From assembly GCF_022602565.1 (NCBI RefSeq), contig NZ_JALBCV010000001.1:117183-181182 (forward strand): 64,000 bases of DNA, read 5' to 3'. Source of the DNA: Rosenbergiella metrosideri (GTDB lineage: Bacteria > Pseudomonadota > Gammaproteobacteria > Enterobacterales > Enterobacteriaceae). Below, piece by piece: positions 38,695 to 47,937 of this stretch. Numbering within the stretch: position 1 is the stretch's first letter; each line of letters begins with the position of its first letter. The notes under the pieces were generated by a model that saw only the letters and a program-made list of their open reading frames with translations, was not told where the DNA came from and searched no databases. Position numbers and translations under genes: made by a program.

Positions 38695-40299
38695 ATGCGC
38701 CATCAATCGAGTATTACTATCGCCTGTGTAGTCCCGCTCTGTCTACTGTTGAGTGGGGCAGTCAACGCTGACTTAGCCCCCCACCAAGAGATCGTACGTC
38801 AGATTAAAGATGAGCCAGCCTCTCTCGATCCGGCACAAGCGGTGGGACTGCCTGAGATACCAATCCTCCGTGACTTATTCGAAGGTTTAACCAATCAAGA
38901 CCCGCAAGGACGTGCAGTACCTGGTGTCGCACAGAGTTGGCAAAGTAGCGACCAAAAGGTATGGCTCTTCACGCTGCGTAAAGATGCTAAGTGGTCTAAT
39001 GGCGATGCTGTGACAGCAAAGGATTTTGTCTACAGCTGGCAGCGGATGGTCGATCCTCGTACCAGCTCCCCTTATGCTTGGTTTCCTGCACTAGCGGCCA
39101 TCCAGAATGCTGCCGCAATCACGGCGGGGAAGATGCCGGTGACACGTTTAGGGATAGTGGCGACCGATGACTACCACCTCAAGGTCACGCTGGAGCATCC
39201 TGTAGCGTGGTTTCCAGCATTAACCAGTAGTTTCCCGCTCTATCCGGTACCGTATAAAATTATCGCGCAATATGGTAATCAGTGGACTTTACCGGGCAAT
39301 CTTGTCGGAAATGGGGCGTATAAACTGGACAAGCATATCGTGAATGAACGTGTGGTGCTGACACGAAATCCTCACTATTGGGATAATGTTCACTCGACAC
39401 TGGATAAGGTAACCTTTGTCCCGCTCAGCGATTCCGTCACGGCGACCCATTGGTATCAAGCGAACAATATTGATGTGACGGAGTCTTTCCCAAAAAATCG
39501 CTATCAAAGCCTGAAGCGCGCGCTACCAGGGGAAGTGTATACTCCAGCACAACTGGGCACTTACTATTATGCGTTCAATACGCAACAGGGGCCCACGGCC
39601 AATGTTAATGTCAGAAAAGCACTGTCATGGAGTATTGATCGGCAAATTATTGCAGAGAAAATTTTAGGCACCGGTGAGAAGGCAGCATGGCATCTTACCC
39701 CAGATATTACACAAGGCTTCACCCCGCCAACCTTAGCGTATCAACAACTCAGCCAAGACGAACGCAATCGACAAGCTAAGTTACTCCTAGACGCCGCGGG
39801 TTATGGGCCAACTCACCCGCTAAAACTCAGCATTCTGTACAACACTTCTGATAGTAATAAACAGATTGCCATCGCCGTGGCATCGATGTGGAAAAAAAAT
39901 CTGGGTGCGCAGGTTAGCTTAGTGAATCAAGAGTGGAAAACCTATATCGATAGCCGTAAGCAGGGGAAATTCGATGTGATCCGCGCCTCATGGGTGGGGG
40001 ATTATAATGAACCCTCGACTTTCCTTTCATTATTGACTTCATACCATACCGGTAATATCTCACGCTATACAAACAGCCGTTACGATACGTTACTGGACAA
40101 GGCTAGCATGGCAACCACTTCGGGGGCTCGAGAAAAAATTTACGCAATGGCAGAACAGATGATCGCTGACGACGCGCCTATTGCCCCGATTTATCAATAT
40201 ACCAATGGGCGATTAATTAAACCTTGGGTAAAAGGTTATCCGATCACTAATCCCGAAGACGTTGTCTACAGTCGCCAGCTGAGTATCGAAAAGCATTAA
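38695..40299 (+). CDS. mppA: Murein tripeptide-binding protein MppA
   Basis: A 534-residue family-5 periplasmic binding protein. The signal peptide runs to about residue 26 (LLLSGAVNA). Long stretches match E. coli MppA, including VRQIKDEPASLDPAQAVGLPE, TESFPKNRYQ and IAPIYQYTNGRLIKPW. MppA passes the cell-wall tripeptide to the Opp permease for recycling. ATG 38695 was chosen, with AAGGA about ten bases upstream. In E. coli it lies near uspE and fnr; here it is just right of tpx, so intervening E. coli genes (lajG, mpaA and others) are absent. Confidence 0.94.
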   Translation: MRHQSSITIACVVPLCLLLSGAVNADLAPHQEIVRQIKDEPASLDPAQAVGLPEIPILRDLFEGLTNQDPQGRAVPGVAQSWQSSDQKVWLFTLRKDAKWSNGDAVTAKDFVYSWQRMVDPRTSSPYAWFPALAAIQNAAAITAGKMPVTRLGIVATDDYHLKVTLEHPVAWFPALTSSFPLYPVPYKIIAQYGNQWTLPGNLVGNGAYKLDKHIVNERVVLTRNPHYWDNVHSTLDKVTFVPLSDSVTATHWYQANNIDVTESFPKNRYQSLKRALPGEVYTPAQLGTYYYAFNTQQGPTANVNVRKALSWSIDRQIIAEKILGTGEKAAWHLTPDITQGFTPPTLAYQQLSQDERNRQAKLLLDAAGYGPTHPLKLSILYNTSDSNKQIAIAVASMWKKNLGAQVSLVNQEWKTYIDSRKQGKFDVIRASWVGDYNEPSTFLSLLTSYHTGNISRYTNSRYDTLLDKASMATTSGAREKIYAMAEQMIADDAPIAPIYQYTNGRLIKPWVKGYPITNPEDVVYSRQLSIEKH

Positions 40300-40378
40300 T
40301 GAAATTTTACGTATTAAGTTACAGACGAGGCGCTAGTTCACCTACACTCGAAAGAAATATGAGAAAAAGGGATCTGTT

Positions 40379-41362
40379 TTGAGCTCAATCGATATTACGC
40401 AATTACACGTGCCTGATGCCATCATTGCTTGTCAACTTGATGGCGCAGGGGGGATGTTACCTATCACCTCGGCGGGGGAAATTGGGCCAACCAAACCTTG
40501 CTGGGTTCACTTAGATTACTCCTCAACAGTGAGTAGAGAATGGTTACAGTCTACGCCATTGATCCCAGATGCTGTGCGTGATGCCTTAGCCGGTGACAGC
40601 CTGCGCCCGCGAATTAGTCGGCTTGCCGATGGTTTTATGTTGGTATTACGCAGTATAAACCACAATGATAATGCGCGGCCTGACCAATTAGTGGCTGTGC
40701 GGGTATTTATTAATGGTGACTTAATTATCACCACACGTAAACGTAAGGCGCGCGCGGTCGATACGGTCTGGGAGGATTTACAAAAGGGTAATGGTGCAGA
40801 GAATGCAGGAAACTGGATTGTCGAATTTTGCGATGCCCTGACCGAACAATGCAGTGAATTTATCGAGCAATTGTACGACCGTATTATAGCGTTAGAGGAT
40901 GCATTGCTCGAGGGTAAAGTACCGGCGCGAGGTGAAATGGCGTTGTTGCGTAAGCAATTAATCGTGATGAGGCGCTATATGGCCCCTCAGCGTGATGTGT
41001 TTGCGCGTATCGCTAATGAGAAATTTACTTGGATGGCGGATGAAGATCGACGCTTGATGCAGGATATTGCCGAGAGACTAGGCCGTGGGTTGGAAGATCT
41101 CGATGCCGGTATCGCGCGTACTGCGGTCATCAGTGACGAGATCGATGCACTGATAGCCGAGTCGATGAACCGCCGCACCTATATCATGTCGTTAATGGCG
41201 ATGGTGTTTTTACCGGCAACGTTCCTGACGGGGCTTTTCGGCGTGAATCTAGGTGGGATTCCTGGGGGAAGCTGGCACTATGGCTTTGCCGTATTTTGTA
41301 TTATTTTGGCGGCGATTGCGATTGCGGTCACACTCTGGTTGAAGAACCGTCAATGGCTCTAG
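40379..41362 (+). CDS. zntB: Zinc transporter ZntB
   Basis: A 327-residue CorA-superfamily transporter, the same length as E. coli ZntB. The large N-terminal cytoplasmic domain is followed by two C-terminal helices. The pore motif GVN is in LTGLFGVNLGGIPGG, preceded by TYIMSLMAMVFLPATFLTG. The start appears to be TTG 40379, with AAAGGGA seven bases upstream; it matches the family N-terminus. Moves zinc, probably coupled to the proton gradient. The FnrS small RNA gene follows. Confidence 0.95.
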   Translation: MSSIDITQLHVPDAIIACQLDGAGGMLPITSAGEIGPTKPCWVHLDYSSTVSREWLQSTPLIPDAVRDALAGDSLRPRISRLADGFMLVLRSINHNDNARPDQLVAVRVFINGDLIITTRKRKARAVDTVWEDLQKGNGAENAGNWIVEFCDALTEQCSEFIEQLYDRIIALEDALLEGKVPARGEMALLRKQLIVMRRYMAPQRDVFARIANEKFTWMADEDRRLMQDIAERLGRGLEDLDAGIARTAVISDEIDALIAESMNRRTYIMSLMAMVFLPATFLTGLFGVNLGGIPGGSWHYGFAVFCIILAAIAIAVTLWLKNRQWL

Positions 41363-41380
41363 CGATAGTCATACTAAAAG

Positions 41381-41422
41381 CTGATCTGAATCAAAACGCT
41401 AAGGTGGCGGCTGGGGCATACT
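41381..41422 (+). promoter_or_regulatory. FNR-activated promoter of fnrS
   Basis: The FNR box CTGAT-CTGA-ATCAA (41,381-41,394) is centred 42.5 bases upstream of the predicted FnrS start (G 41,430), the class II activator position. CATACT (41,417-41,422) is the -10 element. FNR from the gene at 63,008-63,760 would turn this on without oxygen. Confidence 0.85.
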
Positions 41423-41429
41423 TCTTCTC

Positions 41430-41551
41430 GCAGGTGAATGCAACGTCAAGCGATGGACGTTGTGCTCCACATTGTCTTATATTTTGAATTAAAGCATAGC
41501 GTAATTGATTCTCATGACCCCGGCACCTAGGCAACTAGGGCCGGTTTTTTT
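41430..41551 (+). ncRNA. fnrS: Small RNA FnrS
   Basis: It begins GCAGGTGAATGCAACGTCAA, identical to the 5' end of E. coli FnrS, continues GCGATGGACGTTG and the conserved TGCTCCACATTGTCTTA and TTGAATTA stretches, and ends in a GC stem (about 41,522-41,544) followed by seven Ts. FnrS is made anaerobically and represses mRNAs of aerobic enzymes such as sodA, sodB, maeA and gpmA. In E. coli it lies between zntB and dbpA; dbpA is missing here and ttcA comes next. Confidence 0.93.
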
Positions 41552-41555
41552 GTAT

Positions 41556-41581
41556 GAAAAAGGGAGGCAACGGCCTCCCTT
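41556..41581 (-). terminator. Intrinsic terminator of ttcA
   Basis: On the minus strand AAGGGAGGC-cgtt-GCCTCCCTT runs into a T-run, six bases past the ttcA stop codon and only five bases from the end of fnrS on the other strand. Confidence 0.85.
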
Positions 41582-41586
41582 GATAG

Positions 41587-42525
41587 TTAGTTCAGTTCGA
41601 CAATATCGAGTCGGTCTAGAGCATGGGGCTCATCATCGTTATCTTCTGGCTGCCAGCCCATCGGGGTAGTCGGTAGCGTTTCGCGGTCGAAGGCTAAATC
41701 GCCACCTTCTACAACAGGGCTTCCGTGCGTGACAGCATGAAAATCAAATAATGTGGTATCGGCCATATGTGAAGGGACAATGTTTTGCATAGCGCTGAAC
41801 ATCGTTTCGATACGGCCAGGATAACGCTTATCCCAGTCACGTAACATATCGCCAATCACTTGGCGTTGCAGGTTTGGCTGCGAGCCACACAGGTTACAAG
41901 GAATAATCGGGAATTGTTTGGCCTCAGAGAAGCGAATGATATCTTTCTCCCGGCAGTAGGCGAGAGGACGAATGACGATATGTTTGCCATCGTCGCTCAT
42001 GAGCTTTGGTGGCATCCCTTTCATTTTTCCGCCATAGAACATATTCAAGAATAGTGTCTGAATAATGTCATCGCGGTGATGGCCTAAGGCAATTTTCGTG
42101 CAACCGAGTTCGGTAGCGGTACGGTATAAGATACCGCGACGCAGGCGAGAGCATAATGAGCAGGTCGTTTTGCCTTCTGGGATCTTTTCTTTAACGATCG
42201 AGTAGGTATCTTCTTCGACGATCTTATACTCTACGCCCAGCGACTCCAGGTACTCTGGCAGAATATGGCCAGGGAACCCGGGTTGTTTCTGATCCAGGTT
42301 GACGGCGATCAGAGAAAAATTGATGGGTGCACTCTTTTGTAGGCTACGTAGAATTTCCAGCAAGGTATAGCTATCTTTGCCGCCAGAAAGACACACCATG
42401 ATGCGGTCGCCTTCCTCAATCATAGAAAAATCAGCAATCGCCTCGCCGACGTTGCGACGCAAGCGTTTTTGTAATTTATTGAGGTTGTATTGCTGTTTAT
42501 GGGTAATTTCGGGATTGAATGACAT
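41587..42525 (-). CDS. ttcA: tRNA 2-thiocytidine(32) synthetase TtcA
   Basis: A 312-residue PP-loop ATPase that thiolates C32 of certain tRNAs. The PP-loop is [10 protein letters not shown] near residue 49. The iron-sulfur cysteines lie in [11 protein letters not shown] (CxxC) and [12 protein letters not shown] (third ligand). One residue longer than E. coli TtcA. The cluster makes it oxygen- and iron-sensitive. Confidence 0.96.
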   Translation of the reverse strand: MSFNPEITHKQQYNLNKLQKRLRRNVGEAIADFSMIEEGDRIMVCLSGGKDSYTLLEILRSLQKSAPINFSLIAVNLDQKQPGFPGHILPEYLESLGVEYKIVEEDTYSIVKEKIPEGKTTCSLCSRLRRGILYRTATELGCTKIALGHHRDDIIQTLFLNMFYGGKMKGMPPKLMSDDGKHIVIRPLAYCREKDIIRFSEAKQFPIIPCNLCGSQPNLQRQVIGDMLRDWDKRYPGRIETMFSAMQNIVPSHMADTTLFDFHAVTHGSPVVEGGDLAFDRETLPTTPMGWQPEDNDDEPHALDRLDIVELN

Positions 42526-42777
42526 TAAGCGAGTACCTGAATCAAAAATTCTACGAGAAAGTCGTTGGGCAGCGGATAAACGGGTGGTGGTTTAACGCGC
42601 GGCGAAGTCTAGCATATTTCTTGGCTTAATCAGAAGCGTTGCTGCAAAAGTCTTTAAAATTCCCGTTTTACCGCTAAATGTTAAATTAAATCGTAAAAAG
42701 TTATGTATTAACTCGATTATTCGCGGCAACTCTGACATATTTTCAAGCTCTTGCTTATCGTCCTTGGAGCTTACCGA

Positions 42778-43047
42778 ATGAAAGTCGTTTCCTCACTGAT
42801 TGCGGGTACCGTAATGTTACTGGCGGGTTGCAGCAGCCACCAACCAGCAGAACCTGAGCAGCAAGCTACCGCTGCGCACATCCAACCAGTACATATGTCA
42901 GCTATCGCGTCCGATAACTGTGCGATGGCAGGAGGATCGTTAGCCTATACTCGTCAACTTGACGGGAGTCGCGTGGGGATGTGTCAATTAGTCAACGGTA
43001 AGCGTTGTAGTGAGACGGCACTGATGAGCGGTAACTGCGCACGCTAA
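42778..43047 (+). CDS. ydbJ: DUF333 lipoprotein YdbJ
   Basis: An 89-residue lipoprotein. The signal peptide MKVVSSLIAGTVMLLAGC has a lipobox ending in Cys18. The C-terminal DUF333 domain has the pattern NCAMAGGSLAYTRQLDGSRVGMCQLVNGKRC. ATG 42778 was chosen with TTGGAG upstream. Its position between ttcA and ldhA agrees with YdbJ; hslJ, its E. coli neighbour, is missing. Function unknown. Confidence 0.8.
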   Translation: MKVVSSLIAGTVMLLAGCSSHQPAEPEQQATAAHIQPVHMSAIASDNCAMAGGSLAYTRQLDGSRVGMCQLVNGKRCSETALMSGNCAR

Positions 43048-43071
43048 GATTTTACCTTCGCGTGCACGTTG

Positions 43072-44061
43072 TTAGGTTACGGCGTTATCGCAAGGTTGCC
43101 CAGAGAAGATCTGCGATAGATTGATTAAGGTTGTCAGGGCAATACTAGAAAGCGCTTCTTGGGTTAAGAAGGCTTGGTGTCCGGTAAACAGGACATTATG
43201 GCAAGCTGAGAGGCGTCCAAAAATATCGTCTTGGATAATTTCATTCGATTTGTCTTCAAAAAATAGATCTCGCTCGTTTTCATAGACATCCATCCCTAAT
43301 GCTCCAACTTTCCCATTTTTTAACGCTTCGATTGCGGCAGAAGAATCGATCAAACTGCCGCGGCTAGTATTGATGATCATCACCCCTTTTTTCATTTTAT
43401 CGAAGGCACGAGCATTCAGCAGATGGTGATTATCGGAGGTCATCGGACAGTGTAACGAAATAATGTCTGATCGCTGGAGTAGGTCGTCTAAGGTCGTGTA
43501 GGTTGCACCACATGCTTCTGCTTCGGCACTCGGATAAGGGTCGGTGGCCAGAAGTTCCATCCCAAAACCGCGTAAAATACGTAACGTGGCTAGGCCTATC
43601 TTACCCGTCCCGATAATACCGACCGTCTTGCCGAACATATTGAAACCGGTCAAGCCTTCCAGTGAAAAATTACCTTCTCGCGTGCGTTGATAAGCGCGAT
43701 GGATGCGACGGTTCAGGCACATCATCATACCGATGGTATGCTCGGCGACCGCTTCGGGGGAGTAAGCCGGTACACGTACAACCTCAATGCCGAGTTGATG
43801 GGCGCTGGGGAGATCGACATTATCAAACCCTGCGCAGCGCAGCGCTACAACACGCACACCAAGACGATGTAATTCCGTTAAAATTTCATCATTACACTCG
43901 TCATTGACAAAGAGGCAGACTGCTTGATGGCCCATAGCATTTTTGGCTGTTTCGGCTGTGAGTCGAAAGTCAAAAAAACTAAAAGTATAAGTAAACTGTT
44001 TATTCACTTCAGTCAGCACTGCTTGGTCATAACTCTTCGTACTATAAACTGCAATTTTCAT
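43072..44061 (-). CDS. ldhA: D-lactate dehydrogenase (fermentative)
   Basis: A 329-residue NAD-dependent D-2-hydroxyacid dehydrogenase that reduces pyruvate to D-lactate. The Rossmann motif is GIIGTGKIGLATLRIL; catalytic Arg is in NTSRGSLID, Glu in DVYENERDLFFED and His in FTGHQAFLT. The length equals that of E. coli LdhA. Convergent with ydbJ. Confidence 0.97.
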   Translation of the reverse strand: MKIAVYSTKSYDQAVLTEVNKQFTYTFSFFDFRLTAETAKNAMGHQAVCLFVNDECNDEILTELHRLGVRVVALRCAGFDNVDLPSAHQLGIEVVRVPAYSPEAVAEHTIGMMMCLNRRIHRAYQRTREGNFSLEGLTGFNMFGKTVGIIGTGKIGLATLRILRGFGMELLATDPYPSAEAEACGATYTTLDDLLQRSDIISLHCPMTSDNHHLLNARAFDKMKKGVMIINTSRGSLIDSSAAIEALKNGKVGALGMDVYENERDLFFEDKSNEIIQDDIFGRLSACHNVLFTGHQAFLTQEALSSIALTTLINLSQIFSGQPCDNAVT

Positions 44062-44208
44062 AGTTTTTTCTCCATTAGAGACCGGGGATGTTATACTTCG
44101 AGCAGAATGGGTACATTTTGAGCTATATCATGATTGAAAGAGTAAATTAGTAAATTAAATTAATGAGTTAACGGGATTTGTTAAAAGCGTTATAAGGGAT
44201 AAGGAAAT

Positions 44209-46830
44209 ATGTCGTTAGCGTTACGCTATATCTTATTTGCTGTAGCAATTGTTATTATTAGCTTAGTTGGACTGGGGCTATCCATCAATCAATGGTCGAT
44301 GATCGTCGTGCAACACTTTTTACCCAGTGGGGTAACGGTTGAACGGCAAAGTCGGTTTTCACTGTCGCTATCTCACATCACCTTACCTTCATTTACCCTA
44401 AACGCTCAGGGATGTCAGCTCGTTGAAGCTTCCACACCGCGTATCGCATTGAGCCGTTACCCGTTAAAAGTGACAATAGATAAACTGACGCTTAATAGCG
44501 ACTGTTTCAAGCAGTGGCCTGTTGACTCAACCACTGACAGCAAACCTTTGAGTCTTAGTCAGCTTCAGCGGCAAATTCCCGGGATAAATCTAGATATCGC
44601 CTCATTGATGATAGCCCCATGGCAAACCTATCAAGGCACGGTGCATTTTTCTTCATCCGGTGCTCATCAACAACTGACTTATCATGGGCCAGCGCTCAAT
44701 GTAGACGCTGAGCTTACTGGGCAAACACTCACCCTCAAAAATCTTAGCTTTACGCATCCTTTATTGGCACAACCTTTAAATTTATCGGGCAAAATACAGC
44801 TCGCTGACAGGGTTACTGCTGTGCCTGAACAGGCAAATTTACAGGGTAAGGTCGTGCTAGCATCTTATCCTCAGTCCCTGGATGTGACACTGTCACGAGA
44901 TAAACAGCAAGGAGCGTTGATTGTTAAGGATTCTGCGGTTGAGCAACCTCTCTTAAATGCGCCTTTTAAACTGACAGCTGACCAATTTCAAATCGAAAAA
45001 GGAATGTGGTCTTGGCCGATACCCGCACAACCTCTCAGCGGCTTCTTCTCGTTTTCCGCTGAACATTGGCAACAGGGCTTTGAGCAGACGGTGATTACCG
45101 GCCGTGTCAACGCGCTCACTCGAGGACGCGGGGGGAAAGGAAATGTAGTATTGAGCCTAGGCCCAGGAAAGTTATCGTTATCGAATAATCACTATCCCTT
45201 GCGCTTAACTGGTACTGCCAAACTGAAAGATCTACAGTTTTATGCAGGACTCCCGGCAGCCTTGACGGGGGCATTGCTTGATCCGGTCATTCATTTCCAG
45301 CCGAAAGCGTTATTATTAATGCGCGGCGAACTCTTGCCCGGTTGGGAAGTCGATGAGGCCAGATGGCCGATAGCCGGTGTGCGCTTGACTCAGCAAGGTC
45401 TCAGTGGCCTATTACAAGCCAACTTTATGGTCAGAAATGAGCGCAGCAGTTTTTACCTTCTGCATTTAGCCGGTATGGCTGACAATTTTTTACCGGACAA
45501 AGGACGTTGGGATTGGCGTTATTGGGGGAAAGGGATGATCTTACCACTCACCGCGAATTGGGATGTGCAAGGCCGTGGCTTCTGGCATAACGAAGAGATA
45601 ACGCTAACCTCATTGTCGACAGGCTTCGATCAGATCCGTTATGGCAGCATGTTGATGCAAAAACCTCGTATGACGCTGACTGAGCCTGCACATTGGGTAA
45701 CTCAACAAGATAAGCCTCAGTTTAGCGGCCAATTTACCATCACCGCTGATCACACCTTCTTCGGGCAGACCAGCCAGTTGCCTGCCGCGCAACTTGATCT
45801 AAACGTTAACGGTACCACTCCCGATCAATTTGGCTTTAAGGGCCAGTTAGTTGCAAACCGTATCGGGCCAGTACGCGTTATCGGCCGCCGAGATAATAGC
45901 CGTTGGTTGGGACGAGCCTGGTGGCCCGAACAGCCATTGTCGGTTTTCCAACCCTTAGCAGGACCGACAAAGAGTGTCGCGTTGCGCTCAGGTAATTTAC
46001 GCGCTCAGGCCGCGTTTTCTTTAACTGAGGATGATGGGTTCCAAGCTGGTGGGCACTGGGTGGTGAAGGATGGCAACATCTGGCTACCGGATTATCAATT
46101 TCATGGCGTCAACTTCTTGTTACCGTTTCGTTTCAGTGATCATCGTTGGCATTTTGGCTTGCGCGAACCAGTATCGTTATCGGTAGAGACCATCGATAAT
46201 AAATTCCCGATGAGCCATCTAAGCGTTAAGCTGAAAGGGAGTTGGCCGTGGGACGAGAAAAATCCATTAATGCTTAATGATGCTTCGTTGGATATTTTTG
46301 GCGGGACCTTGTCGATGGATCATTTACGCTTGCCACAGCGTAAGAGTGCATTGCTAGAGATTAAACATCTTGGCATGAGTCAGTTAATTACGGCTATTCA
46401 TCCCAAACAAATCGCCATGTCAGGTAAAATTAGTGCGCAGTTACCTTTCTGGGTTGAAAATTCGCCATGGCTGATTGAAAAAGGGTGGATTAAGGATGAT
46501 AAAGGCTTAACGCTACGCGTGGATAAAGATTTACTCGACCAAATATTGAAAAATAACTTGGCAGCAGGCGCGGCTATTGATTGGTTACGTTATATGGAAA
46601 TTTCTAAATCTTATGCCACCGTTAACGTCAGTGCTAAAGGGGATATGGTGATGAAATCACAGATCCATGGCACAAGCCGCTTCGATGATAAAAGGCAGCG
46701 CGTTAACCTTAATTATCAACATACTGAAAATATCTTTATGCTATGGCGTAGTCTGAGTTATGGCGATAACTTACAGTCGTGGTTAGAGGAGCAAACCCGT
46801 CTGCCCGCTAATAAGGAAAATATAAAATGA
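44209..46830 (+). CDS. ydbH: AsmA-like lipid-transport protein YdbH
   Basis: An 873-residue protein with an N-terminal membrane helix (about residues 5-27) and a long beta-rich periplasmic body, typical of the AsmA-like family (TamB, YhdP, YdbH) that bridges inner and outer membranes for phospholipid transport. The C-terminal DUF3971-like part runs to TRLPANKENIK. It overlaps ynbE by ATGA. In E. coli YdbH works with the lipoprotein YnbE and the chaperone YdbL; no ydbL follows here. Confidence 0.93.
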   Translation: MSLALRYILFAVAIVIISLVGLGLSINQWSMIVVQHFLPSGVTVERQSRFSLSLSHITLPSFTLNAQGCQLVEASTPRIALSRYPLKVTIDKLTLNSDCFKQWPVDSTTDSKPLSLSQLQRQIPGINLDIASLMIAPWQTYQGTVHFSSSGAHQQLTYHGPALNVDAELTGQTLTLKNLSFTHPLLAQPLNLSGKIQLADRVTAVPEQANLQGKVVLASYPQSLDVTLSRDKQQGALIVKDSAVEQPLLNAPFKLTADQFQIEKGMWSWPIPAQPLSGFFSFSAEHWQQGFEQTVITGRVNALTRGRGGKGNVVLSLGPGKLSLSNNHYPLRLTGTAKLKDLQFYAGLPAALTGALLDPVIHFQPKALLLMRGELLPGWEVDEARWPIAGVRLTQQGLSGLLQANFMVRNERSSFYLLHLAGMADNFLPDKGRWDWRYWGKGMILPLTANWDVQGRGFWHNEEITLTSLSTGFDQIRYGSMLMQKPRMTLTEPAHWVTQQDKPQFSGQFTITADHTFFGQTSQLPAAQLDLNVNGTTPDQFGFKGQLVANRIGPVRVIGRRDNSRWLGRAWWPEQPLSVFQPLAGPTKSVALRSGNLRAQAAFSLTEDDGFQAGGHWVVKDGNIWLPDYQFHGVNFLLPFRFSDHRWHFGLREPVSLSVETIDNKFPMSHLSVKLKGSWPWDEKNPLMLNDASLDIFGGTLSMDHLRLPQRKSALLEIKHLGMSQLITAIHPKQIAMSGKISAQLPFWVENSPWLIEKGWIKDDKGLTLRVDKDLLDQILKNNLAAGAAIDWLRYMEISKSYATVNVSAKGDMVMKSQIHGTSRFDDKRQRVNLNYQHTENIFMLWRSLSYGDNLQSWLEEQTRLPANKENIK

Positions 46831-47066
46831 AACTAGGATTTCTCGCGCTGCTTAGCGTCTCAACCACCTTGGTCGGTTGTATCCCAAAAATTGAAGTTGC
46901 GGCACCGAAAGAACCCATTACGATAAATATGAATGTAAAGGTCGACCACGATATTACCATTAAAGCGGACCCAGAGGTTGAGCGTCTCCTTAAGCAGCGG
47001 CAAGCAGAGAAGACTCCTGAGAAAATGCAAGCGCCCGGTCAGACTACGGCAAAAAGCGCCAATTGA
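46827..47066 (+). CDS. ynbE: Lipoprotein YnbE, partner of YdbH
   Basis: A 79-residue outer-membrane lipoprotein with lipobox LVGC. The segment IEVAAPKEPITINMNVKVDHDITIKAD is nearly the same as E. coli YnbE. YnbE stacks by beta augmentation and connects to YdbH to form the bridge. The C-terminus has about 20 extra residues (KQRQAEKTPEKMQAPGQTTA) compared with the E. coli protein of about 61, and its last codons lie within a terminator stem. Confidence 0.92.
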   Translation: MKLGFLALLSVSTTLVGCIPKIEVAAPKEPITINMNVKVDHDITIKADPEVERLLKQRQAEKTPEKMQAPGQTTAKSAN

Positions 47067-47074
47067 GGCGCTTT
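47053..47074. terminator. Bidirectional terminator overlapping the ynbE stop
   Basis: A perfect 8-bp stem AAAGCGCC/GGCGCTTT with loop AATTGA. The ynbE TGA is inside the loop and arm. On the minus strand five Ts follow, making an intrinsic terminator for azoR. Confidence 0.8.
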
Positions 47075-47093
47075 AGCTCTTGAGGTAACAGAA

Positions 47094-47696
<603 letters not shown>

Positions 47697-47937
47697 TTAT
47701 CAAACGGTTAGTTATCGTTACTATAGGAGGAAAGGTGGAGAGAAAAAAGCTAATCTTTTCGATATCTATCTTCAAAATTTCTGAATGATACTTGTCGCCC
47801 GACATCGACCGTGCAACAACGGTTGCTGCCTGCCGTTTACCTCTGAGTTATGCTATAATCCGCCCATTGCAGGCGACTTCTTCGCCTTACACCTATTGCT
47901 ACGCTTCGTTGCTTACTTTTCAAGGTAATACCGTTCT

